This document shows, piece by piece, positions 1 to 10,002 of a DNA stretch of 64,000 bases. A program made the position numbers and the translations under genes. Location of the stretch: positions 2,671,001 through 2,735,000 of the forward strand of contig JAPMAC010000197.1 in NCBI GenBank assembly GCA_028671895.1, read 5' to 3'. The DNA comes from Oenanthe sinensis (lineage: Eukaryota; Streptophyta; Magnoliopsida; Apiales; Apiaceae). The notes below the pieces were generated by a model. It was not told the origin of the DNA. It was given only the letters and a program-made list of their open reading frames with translations, and made no database searches. How positions within the stretch are numbered: the stretch's first letter is position 1; the number at the start of each line of letters is the position of its first letter.

Positions 1-2393
1 ATATAGTATGAAGATATTATTTAATACACCTCGTTTTATAAAATCTGGATAACAAGCTCAACAATAATATATAGGCATTTCAAATATGTATGAATAAGAT
101 CTGGTATAAACAACTAGATAGAATACTTGCAATGTATATCTTTAAAAATAGAAACCATGCTAAAACATGGTCATAATACTCTGAACAAGAAAGTATAGGA
201 AAGCATGCATACGTAACAATACATATATTTTTAATATGTAAAAACGTAGGGATATAAAACTTGCCTTGGTTATGCAAAATGAAAACCCTGCTCCTTTCAC
301 TTCTCGGATACGCTATAATCATATAAGAACTCGTTTTAGTAAACATAAGCAGGTATTAAGTCAACTCAAGTTTTATTTCTATTTTTCTTTAACCCTTATT
401 ATCCGGCATTCACCTCCTCGGGTCTATCTTAACCCTTCGTAAACCATCTCGTCAATGACTTTTAACCTAATCATTTACTCCAATCTATAGTCATGTTATT
501 CCTCAACATCTTTCGTGTTTTAACCGACTCGAAATTATCCTTTTATCCTAGCCAAAATGGCTCGTCAAAATGGTGCCTCTAGAGTTGACTCTTCTGCAAA
601 TTACTATTACGCGACTCCCACTCTAACATTTTTAATAAATCCAAAAATTCTTAATTAAATATGAATCCACCTCAAGGAGCTTCTTGAGTATTTTTAATAT
701 TTATCAAAAATATTTTGATTTGGAACCCTTGAGTTTAACTTGGTGAAATGTATTTTACAAATCGAGTCAACTACGAGGTTTTATTATTTTCACCGCTTTC
801 ACTAAATCGCTCATAACTCATTAACATTTTTATAAAATCAAAAAATTAACATCTGCCCTTGAAATTTTGGAGAGGTCTTACTAACTGACCAAATTACTTA
901 ATCTCAAAATTTCATGATTTTTCGTGACTGTCAAGGGGTCTGTTTATATATACAAAGGGAGTCATTCGAAACAGTTTGGTCCTTTTAGACACCTCCACTA
1001 AAACTAACTTTTCTCCTAAACCGTAAATCGGAATAACGTGATTCAAGTGTCAAAACGATCTATGAGTCAAGTACTATCCAACTATGGTCAGAGGTGTTAG
1101 GGGTCAGGAGCTTGACAATTCGGATTTCACAGTTTAAAGGAGTGTTCACGAAAAATGGACATTATGACGGCTATAAACTTAACGTTTTCCGGATTCAACC
1201 AATTGAAATCCATTCTCAACCAACACTCCACCTTACTCATATCATCATAACCATATCATTAAGCTACTGATTTCACAACTTTAGATTAACATCATTTCAT
1301 AACCTCAACCCACAACACTACATCTTACTAACAAAACAACTACTTAGTCATGCTAAGTCATACATCTATCTACTAACATTTTTACTCCATGCAACTCACA
1401 CAAACGTAAGGGTTAGTGGTGTTCATACCTTCTTAGAGCTCAAACAATACCTATCTAGAGCTTAGAGTCCTTGGGAGAGCTTGATCTAGCCTTGATCATA
1501 AGTAAACATCAAGAACAAAACTTAGTAATTTTCGGAGTTACTATTCAGCACCAACTTCTACAATTTATTTACCCAATCAAAACACCTCCAAACATTATAA
1601 AATTAAATACGTACCTTCTACCTATAGTGAAGAAGATATGGTTAAAATTTGGTGATTTTTGGATGAGTAGAACCGAAGTTATAAAATTTTCTTTGCAGCT
1701 TGCTCAAGCTGGGCAGAAACTGGAAGAAATGGAAGAGAGCTTTTGCTTCCTTTGCTTTACTTGTGTTGCCTGATTCTCACACAATTATGACTTGGTGGAG
1801 TGAAAAGGGCAAGGTCAAGTACTAGGGTTCCTTGAATTAGGGATCACCTTTCCTTTTCTCCATGTTTTAGGGAACTATGTTCCTAACTAGTTGGTTAGTC
1901 ATACTTGGCTAGTTACACTTCTAGTTGCATGGTTAGTAATCCCATTTAATTTCCACCAACCTAGTTGCATGGATCCTTGGGTGCACTTTACTTGTTATCC
2001 AACATTTATCACTTAATCCTCCACGTAATTTCGATTAATTCGAAGCGTTTCGACGTAGAATTTCCGTAACGTAAATCCTTAATATTCCAATTACTCTAAC
2101 TCGATTATAACCAAGAACTTTCTAAAATATAATCCACTTGATCACAACTTAATTCTCTTATTCCTTGATATCTCATAAATCATGAAACAATTAGTAAAAG
2201 CGAAAATCTTCGGATTCTGACTGCTTTTACATTCACTCATTTTCTTCATGCAACAATACCACATCTTCGGTTTTCCCATATTCCACCACTTACCTAGTGT
2301 GGGCTAAAAAGTTTTTCATAATCCGTAGAATCACTATTCATCAGGGTCGTTTATAAATAAAAAAAAATTCGTCCAAAAATCCGGGTTATTACA
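1..2393 (-). repeat. 3' LTR of the TR-GAG element (partial)
   Basis: This matches 5521-8077 with only scattered substitutions, about 1% by eye, and ends in ATTACA at 2393 where the right copy ends at 8077. It lacks a 165-bp block present in the right copy (6346-6510). Only the first ~2.4 kb in element orientation (the U3 side) is inside the window. The 88-aa and 100-aa ORFs seen in both LTRs are unexplained and probably chance ORFs. Confidence 0.9.
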
Positions 2394-2412
2394 GTCTACC
2401 CTCCTTACAAGG
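2394..2412 (-). other. Polypurine tract of the TR-GAG element
   Basis: Read on the minus strand, TTGTAAGGAGGGTAGAC directly precedes the LTR start TGTAATAACC. It is the expected primer for plus-strand synthesis. The upstream GGACGAAATCC is a familiar flank of Del/Tekay PPTs. Confidence 0.75.
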
Positions 2413-2542
2413 ATTTCGTCCTCGGAATCTATGTAAGAGACGACTAGGCATTCTACTCCTTTTCATCCTTATCATTATGTCTCTATATTCTTCTTAACAC
2501 TTCTTAACATACCTCTATTTTCATATCAGCTTAACAATTATA

Positions 2543-3811
2543 TTAGTATTTATAACGTTTAAGTGTAAGTGTACCTTCCATCTCATCCATTTCTCTTGCA
2601 CCATCGGCCACCGTCATGTTAAAATTCCTAGCAGTTGATTGATTGTTATTAGCCCCATGGCTTTGTTGTGATATTGCTGGTCCCAATGTTGACGCCTTAC
2701 AATCTCTGGAGATGTGACCCTCCTTTCCACATTTGTAACAGACTACTCCCTTCCTAGGACAATTCATCCGTTGATGCCCCTCTTGACCACAGTTATAACA
2801 CCTCCCTTCGGATTTTGCACATAGTCCTGGATGCTTCTTTCCACACACCTCACAGTCTGGCAGTGGCGGTCTCGGCTGCCGAAACTGGCTCTCATTTCCC
2901 TGTTGTCCTACTCGGACACTATTCGTACTTTCTACTTGGTTAAATCCTCCACCTTTTCCAGTATGAAACCCTGGCCTCCTACCAAATTGGTTCTGAAATG
3001 TTCCATACGACTGATTTCCTCCCCAACTCTCCGCTTTTCTTTTCTTTCCTTCATTTTCCCTTGGAATAAAATTACTTCCCTCTTCTATTATCTCAGCCTT
3101 ATTCACCACCTTAATATACTCAGTAAGCTCAAAAGCAGCCACCCTAGTTTGTATCCACGGTCTCAACCCATATTGAAATCTCCTCGCCTTTTTCTTATCA
3201 GTATCCATGAAATGTGGCACGAACCTAGATAGCTCTATAAACTCCTTCTCATATTCAGCAACTGTTTTATTATTCTGCTTTAGTTCTAAGAACCTCATCT
3301 CCATTCTACTCTCCATATGCTCAGGAAAATACTTCTCCAAAAATAACTCAGTGAACCTCTCCCAGGTTACTATCCCTGCGGGCTCCATTAATTCCTTAGA
3401 CTCCCACCAATAGTTCGCCTCTTCCTTCAGCAAATAGGTGGCGAAGATCGTCTTCTGCCCTTCTTCTACTCCTATAATCTTAAAGGATTTCTCCATTTCT
3501 TTCAACCATGACCTAGCCTCGAATGGTTCACCAAACCCTTTAAATTCAGGTGGTTGTATTGACTTAAAAGCCTTAAAAGCTGTCGCAGTCTGGTTTACTA
3601 AATTGGGCATGGAACCCTGTTGGCCACGGTCTAGGGTTTGTCGTAACAAATCTACTAGTTGGTTCAAACTTTGATTATTCTGGTTGTCATTCTGGTTATC
3701 TCCTCGGTTGTTATCCCCCCCCCCCCCCCGTAGAAGCCTCACCTTCCCTGGGGTTAGCTCTGGTCTTCTTTGGTGGCATTTTTCTGAAATCCAAATAAAA
3801 GAATTTTTCAT
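2543..3811 (-). pseudogene. gag: Gag of the TR-GAG element (retrotransposon gag domain + CCHC knuckles), N-terminus frameshifted
   Basis: The 422-codon ORF has a Retrotrans_gag core (about residues 95-245, including YLLKEEANYWWES and the EYEKEFIELSRF segment). Two CX2CX4HX4C knuckles follow at about residues 339-376 (CYNCGQEGHQRMNC and CYKCGKEGHISRDC). It would form virus-like particles and package RNA in the cytoplasm. The likely native start is the ATG at 3779, in another frame, which opens with MPPKK. A run of 15 C (plus strand, 3715-3729) sits between that start and the gag core and puts them out of frame, so the annotated N-terminus up to the run is out-of-frame sequence. The ORF stops at GTLTLKRYKY, about where a chromoviral protease would begin, which fits loss of pol. 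The gag core itself is open throughout. Confidence 0.85.
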
Positions 3812-4334
3812 TAAAAATGTTCAGTTCAATAAAACTGCATACCCATAAGATAGTCTTTTGTAAAAACAAAACAGTATATATAGGTACATATACATAAATA
3901 TATGTATATATATATGCATCTATATGTATACATGTATTTATATATATATACGTATACCTATATACTTACTATTTTTAAAAATTTTAACCCGATAAATCAT
4001 GGATACACTTTTTTTTTGTCTCAATCGATTCTTCCATTGGTGCCTACCATAACTACTCTTTGGGGTTCTACTATATTTTCTATCTCAGTTTCTTTGATTC
4101 TAACTCCCCCTTTAATCATCTTGAAGTGTCCATCAAACGGTGTATGTCCTTATCGACTTATAATAACCTTGAAAGAACTCCACAAAAATATCATCTACCA
4201 CTAAGAGTCTTATTAGACTCACTCTTGGTACCACCTCCAGTAGTCCAATCGCGAACTCTACATGAACTCCTATATTACTCTCTTGTATATAGTCATATCT
4301 CCTCCTACTCTCGTTCTAAGGTTTATAACCTACC
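3812..4334 (-). other. 5' untranslated leader of the TR-GAG element with a TA-rich microsatellite
   Basis: This lies between the gag start and the PBS. Positions 3878-3970 are almost pure TA/TATG/TGTA repeats. The short plus-strand ORFs here show no recognisable protein. I see no gene. Confidence 0.6.
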
Positions 4335-4346
4335 GCTCTGATACCA
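4335..4346 (-). other. Primer-binding site (initiator tRNA-Met) of the TR-GAG element
   Basis: The plus strand reads GCTCTGATACCA, so the minus strand reads TGGTATCAGAGC, the standard plant tRNA-iMet PBS. It is separated from the LTR (from 4351) by four bases, and it fixes the orientation and the inner LTR border. Confidence 0.9.
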
Positions 4347-4350
4347 TTTC

Positions 4351-7300
4351 TGTGGCGCCCCCCAAATCCCCTACAGGAATCCAGGTCGTCACATTCTCTT
4401 GCGGAATATTTAATCTCCTGCTCACAATATAATATACAACAATATTCATAATAAACTCCCCCAAACTACTCCACGGGTTATAGTCTTAGAACGCATACTT
4501 ACTGATTCAAAAGTTATTACATCACATTCTCATCTCTCATAATCTCTGAAATAATATTACAACTTCAATTGTCAAGATGATGAAAACATCATAAACTTTC
4601 TACCAACTCGCACCCTCGTTAGACACTATAAAGCTAACGTGTTGAATCAGTTGCTTTCCCTTTCCCTTTGTCACGGTCCGCCGTACTCGTACCAGCTTTG
4701 TTTGCCGCTGTTTTATAATATTTAAATAGCAAGAATGAGCCAAAAAATGCCCAGCAAGTCTATATATGCCACAACAACTCAACAAAAATATATAGTTTTT
4801 ACCACTCTAAAACAACCCCTCAACATATACGATTATACTCTTTTTGAAAAGAAAATACCTCAAAAACCCTCATAATCTTTAAATACTACTAATATGAATT
4901 GAATAAATATATCTCAATAACTTCTCAAATTGATACCCTAGTTAACCGAATCACGGAGGCCTCCGTTAACGATTAAGGTATCAGGGAATAACTTCTCAAA
5001 TTAATACCCTAGTTAACCGAACCACAAAGGCATCAGTTAACAATTAAGGTATTAAGGATTGGACTTCTTCGAAAACGCCACCTCAAGTAATGGATTGATC
5101 AGTCCATTGTCACTACTCGTTTACTATCGATAGAAGGATGAGCCGACGTCTCGAACACACCCTTAACCCATAATGGGGTTACTCCTCAAGTTGGGCCGGT
5201 GCGTTACTCCGGTCACTTTTGTCATCTCTAGTCCAGAATATAAGGTGTCGGAATCTTCGATCACCTTCAACAATACAGCTCTTAGGCATCACGGTAAAAT
5301 AACACGTGCACCTTTATTTACTTCTCAATAAAATATTACTCCAATATCATTCAGAAACAATGAATGATAAACACCTCCAATAATTTAATTTTCCCCTTGA
5401 ATGAGTAGAGGAAATATTTATATGAACAACTGTTCTGATCATGGGTTCAGAATAAGTTAACCCATATCAGTATTCTCAACTTACTCTATATATATAACTC
5501 CACTCTTAAATATCAATAAGATATAGTATGAAGATATTATTTAATACACCTCGTTTTATAAAATCTGGATAACAAGCTCAACAATAAAATATAGGCATTT
5601 CAAATATGTATGAATAAGATCTGGTATAAACAACTAGATAGAATACTTGTAATGTATATCTTTAAAAATAGAAACCATGCTAAAACATGGTCATAATACT
5701 CTGAACAAGAAAGTATAGGAAAGCATGCATACGTAGCAATACATATATTTTTAATATGTAAAAACGTAGGGATATAAAACTTGCCTTGGTTATGCAGAAT
5801 GAAAACCCTGCTCCTTTCACTTCTCGGATACGCTATAATCATATAAGAACTCGTTTTAGTAAACATAAGCAGGTATTAAGTCAACTCAAGTTTTATTTCT
5901 ATTTTTCTTTAACCCTTATTATCCGACATTCACCTCCTCGGGTCTATCTTAACCCTTCGTAAACCATCTCGTCAATGACTTTTAACCTAATCATTTACTC
6001 CAATCTATAGTCATGTTATTCCTCAACATCTTTCGTGTTTTAACCGACTCGAAATTATCCTTTTATCATAGCCAAAATGGCTCGTCAAAATCGTGCCTCT
6101 AGAGTTGACTCTTCTGCAAATTACTATTACGCGACTCCCACTCTAACATTTTTAATAAATCCAAAAATTCTTAATTAAATATGAATCCACCTCAAGGAGC
6201 TTCTTGAGTATTTGTAATATTTATCAAAAATATTTTGATTTAGAACCCTTGAGTTTAACTTGGTGAAATGTATTTTACAAATCGAGTCAACTACGGGGTT
6301 TTATTATTTTCACCGCTTTCACTAAATCGCTCATAACTCATTAACCGTTAACTCAAATGACACACCGATTTCGCGTGCACGATCTAGAGAATGTCTAGAA
6401 TATAATCCATCAAAAGTTTGCCCCTGGACAGAGGACTCATTTTCACAAATTTACAGAACAGGGCAGTAGCTCCTCTAGTGAATAGTGCATCGCACAACTT
6501 TGGTTCCAACATTTTTATAAAATCGAAAAATTAACATATGCCCTTGAAATTTTGGAGAGGTCTTACTAACTGACCAAATTACTTAATCTCAAAATTTCAT
6601 GATTTTTCGTGACTGTCAAGGGGTCTGTTTATATAAACAAAGGGAGTCATTCGAAACAGTTTGGTCCTTTTAGACACCTCCACTAAAACTAACTTTTCTC
6701 CTAAACCGTAAATCGGAATAACGTGATTCAAGTGTCAAAACGATCTATGAGTCAAGTACTATCCAACTATGGTCAGAGGTGTTAGGGGTCAGGAGCTTGA
6801 CAATTCGGATTTCATAGTTTAAAGGAGTGTTCACGAAAAATGGACATTATGACGGCTATAAACTTAACGTTTTCCGGATTCAACCAATTGAAATCCATTC
6901 TCAACCAACACTCCACCTTACTCATATCATCATAACCATATCATTAAGCTACTGATTTCACAACTTTAGATTAACATCATTTCATAACCTCAACCCACAA
7001 CACTACATCTTACTAACAAAACAACTACTTAGTCATGCTAAGTCATACATCTATCTACTAACATTTTTACTCCATGCAACTCACACAAACGTAAGGGTTA
7101 GTGGTGTTCATACCTTCTTAGAGCTCAAACAACACCTATCTAGAGCTTAGAGTCCTTGGGAGAGCTTGATCTAGCCTTGATCATAAGTAAACATCAAGAA
7201 CAAAACTTAGTAATTTTCGGAGTTACTATTCAGCCCCAACTTCTACAATTTATTTACCCAATCAAAACACCTCCAAAAATTATAAAATTAAATACGTACC

Positions 7301-8077
7301 TTCTACCTATAGTGAAGAAGATATGGTTAAAATTTGGTGATTTTTGGATGAGTAGAACCGAAGTTATAAAATTTTCTTTGCAGCTTGCTCAAGCTGGGCA
7401 GAAACTGGAAGAAATGGAAGAGAGCTTTTGCTTCCTTTGCTTTACTTGTGTTGCCTGATTCTCACACAATTATGACTTGGTGGAGTGAAAAGGGCAAGGT
7501 CAAGTACTAGGGTTCCTTGAATTAGGGATCACCTTTCCTTTTCTCCATGTTTTAGGGAACTATGTTCCTAACTAGTTGGTTAGTCATACTTGGCTAGTTA
7601 CACTTCTAGTTGCATGGTTAGTAATCCCATTTGATTTCCACCAACCTAGTTGCATGGATCCTTGGGTGCACTTTACTTGTTATCCAACATTTATCACTTA
7701 ATCCTCCACGTAATTTCGATTAATTCGAAGCGTTTCGACGTAGAATTTCCGTAACGTAAATCCTTAATATTCCAATTACTCTAACTCGATTATAACCAAG
7801 AACTTTCTAAAATATAATCCACTTGATCACAACTTAATTCTCTTATTCCTTGATATCTCATAAATCATGAAACAATTAGTAAAAGCGGAAATCTTCGGAT
7901 TCTGACTGCTTTTACATTCACTCATTTTCTTCATGCAACAATACCACATCTTCGGTTTTCTCATATTCCACCACTTACCTAGTGTGGGCTAAAAAGTTTT
8001 TCATAATCCGTAGAATCACTATTCATCAGGGTCGTTTATAAATAAAAAAAATTCGTCCAAAAATCCGGGTTATTACA
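4351..8077 (-). repeat. 5' LTR of the TR-GAG element (complete, 3727 bp)
   Basis: It is bounded by TGTGGCGCC... at 4351 and ...GGGTTATTACA at 8077 on the plus strand (TG...CA). The PBS adjoins it at 4335-4346. From 5521 onward it matches 1-2393. It is unusually long for a Tekay LTR and makes up most of the element. The five bases outside (8078-8082, CGGGG) would be one copy of the target duplication. Confidence 0.9.
4918..5059. repeat. Two-unit 71-bp tandem repeat inside the TR-GAG LTR, with internal palindrome
   Basis: CTTCTCAAATT starts at 4921 and again at 4992, and each unit contains TACCCTAGTTAACCGAA...GTTAAC...ATTAAGGTAT. Each unit is roughly self-complementary at its ends. Unit 1 holds the perfect 12-bp palindrome CGGAGGCCTCCG (4954-4965), which is decayed in unit 2. 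Confidence 0.75.
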
Positions 8078-9400
8078 CGGGGATAGTTGACAGTAGCTTT
8101 GGAGACAGTACGTTTCAATGGACTATCAAAGCTTGACAGTAAAGTTTGCGGAGCCATAGATACTGTCACCAAAGAGGAGCTAAAAGTTGATAGTATACTT
8201 TTAGTGAAGTTGACAGTCTGTTCCTAGTAGTAGAGTAGATAGGTAAAACACAAGGAATGATTTTGACATCTCAATCTACTCTATCAAGTCTACAAGACAA
8301 TAAAAAAAATAAGGTATGTTCAAGGAGTAAAAGATTTCTGTACATCTCAGAATAATTTTATCTACAAAAGGAATGAATCCAAGGTTGAATAGGAAAAGTA
8401 ATGTTTATATTTTAAACTTTATTCTAGGATAAAGGAAAAGTGCACCGGTAAGTGAGATATGTATTTTAGTATAAATAAACACATCTCACAAGCACTTTTC
8501 CTAAGGACAACCAAGCTAGAAATATATTGTCTATTCTTTCAAGTTTAGGAACAATAGCAAAACACATCTGTTATTGTAACTTAGAAACTGGAATTATTTT
8601 CCAGTTGAGTTATAACAACAAAATTAATAATATATTAATTTTGAAGTTTAAACTTTGTGTCTTTAATCTGCGTTCACTGTTTGCATTTTATACTTGTTAG
8701 ATCATATTCTTATTTGTTATTAGTAAGAATTTTGATTAATTAACAAGTTGCATTCAAGAATAAAAAAAGAACATTTATGAATTATTTGGTCCATCCATTC
8801 TAAAATGATCTAAAGACTAATATTAATAACAGCTATAAACAATAGTATCATTTATTTATTCATTACAACGGCTGTGTACGTATTAGGTCACATATACATA
8901 CAATGCTCCTGATGCCAATCCATGTTCATCAGGTTCACCAGGTACAATAATTGTTGTTAATAAATAGTATACGTTTGTTCTATTAGATTTTTCAATGTTG
9001 AGTGTTTTTGTTTTTTATGCTTAAGAACATATAAGTAGAGATCGTTTTCATTCGTTTTTTTATTTTTGTTTTAGTATGTATTTGAAGTTTTTAAAATTTG
9101 AATTTTTTTATGTGTTTTGGATCATTTTATTTTATAAGTATCTGGTCGTTTTGATTCTATTTTAGATTCGACAGGCCATATTTTTCATCGTATGTTGAAA
9201 ATGACTCTCAACTAGATTTTGTATAAAAATTAATGTAACTTACATATTACTACTAGTTATGTTCAACAATTCATTACAACAGTTGTGTAAGTATAAATTC
9301 ATTTTTGTTTTGTTTGTGGACAAAATATTTAATTTTATTCTCATTTTAGAACATTAAAATTCTATTATTGATTCATTTTGATTATATATTAGATTTTCCA
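8078..9400. other. AT-rich spacer between TR-GAG and element A; possible old LTR remnant
   Basis: No ORF here resembles a protein. The stretch 8420-8700 has a TATAAATAAACAC box followed by leader-like sequence, as in a plus-oriented copia LTR, but I find no partner copy or boundaries. A short motif (ATTCATTACAAC, then GTGTA) occurs near 8858 and 9269. Confidence 0.35.
9396..9400. other. Target-site duplication of element A (left copy)
   Basis: TTCCA occurs immediately outside the left LTR and again at 24379-24383 outside the right LTR. This defines the exact insertion of the whole 15-kb unit. Confidence 0.9.
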
Positions 9401-9901
9401 TGTTACCCGGATAATGAACTATTATAGAAGGGGGGCTGAATATTATAGTACCAAACAATCGATTAGGAACACAAGCATATAAAAGAAATACTGCTTTGTA
9501 TTAATTTTGATGAACTTAATACAAAACTCTCTCAAGAAAAACAAAGTTCTTAAGAACTACTAGGTTATGAGAAAGATGATAACTAGAACGATACCTCAAT
9601 TTAAATATAATCCTGTATTTATATAGTACACAACTACCTATCTATTTATAGCAAAGATAATGATCATTAAATACAGAAATATTATTTCCATTATTATCTT
9701 CCTAAAAGATAGCTTCTAGAAAAGTAATTGTCTTCCATAAAATCACTTCCATTATTATTTCTTGATTTCTCAATTTCTATCTGGTAAACTCTGATAGACT
9801 AAACTCTGTCGGTTAAAAAACTCTAATCAGCTTCTAATCTCTGATGACATCAACAATCTCTGTTAGTAATCTCTGACAACATCAGTTCTTCATATCTAAC
9901 A
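9401..9901 (-). repeat. 3' LTR of element A
   Basis: The plus strand runs TGTTACCCGG...ATATCTAACA. It pairs with 23919-24378 and carries about 40 bp more because of small insertions (for example near 9450 and 9870). The U3 end (9780-9890) is rich in ACTCTG/CTCTGA motifs. Confidence 0.9.
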
Positions 9902-9916
9902 ATCTCCCCCAATTTA
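9902..9916 (-). other. Polypurine tract of element A
   Basis: The minus strand reads AAATTGGGGGAGAT directly before the LTR start TGTTAGATATG. This is the usual copia PPT. Confidence 0.85.
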
Positions 9917-10002
9917 TGATTTGAGTAATAAAATATAAATTTGAACTTATAATGTTAGAAACTACTAAGACAAATATACCATAGTTTATCCAAACTACCT
10001 TC

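Larger units (their letters stand above)
1..8077 (-). mobile_element. TR-GAG-like non-autonomous Ty3/gypsy (Tekay/Del-type chromovirus) retrotransposon, left end outside window
   Basis: Two long direct repeats (1-2393 and 4351-8077) flank an internal region of only about 1.96 kb that holds a gag ORF and no protease, RT, RNase H or integrase. On the minus strand the LTR begins TGTAATAACC and ends GCGCCACA (TG...CA). A PBS matching initiator tRNA-Met lies next to the right LTR and a purine tract next to the left one, so 5' to 3' runs right to left. The LTR start, the purine tract after GGACGAAATCC and the gag type resemble Tekay/Del chromoviruses (family knowledge). A gag-only element with huge LTRs fits the TR-GAG class, which must borrow pol in trans. 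The left LTR is cut by the window edge, so the target duplication cannot be checked. Confidence 0.85.

Noticed and set aside
80..346. 88-codon minus-strand ORF, repeated at 5600-5866
   Set aside because: Both copies are in the TR-GAG LTRs. Conservation simply reflects LTR identity, and no known domain or start context was seen.
1471..1773. 100-codon plus-strand ORF, repeated at 7156-7458
   Set aside because: Antisense to the element inside the LTR, duplicated with the LTR. No homology recognised.
2831..3674. Plus-strand ORFs of 68-133 codons across the gag region, and similar ones antisense to pol in A, B, C and D
   Set aside because: Antisense shadows of retroelement coding sequence without domains of their own.
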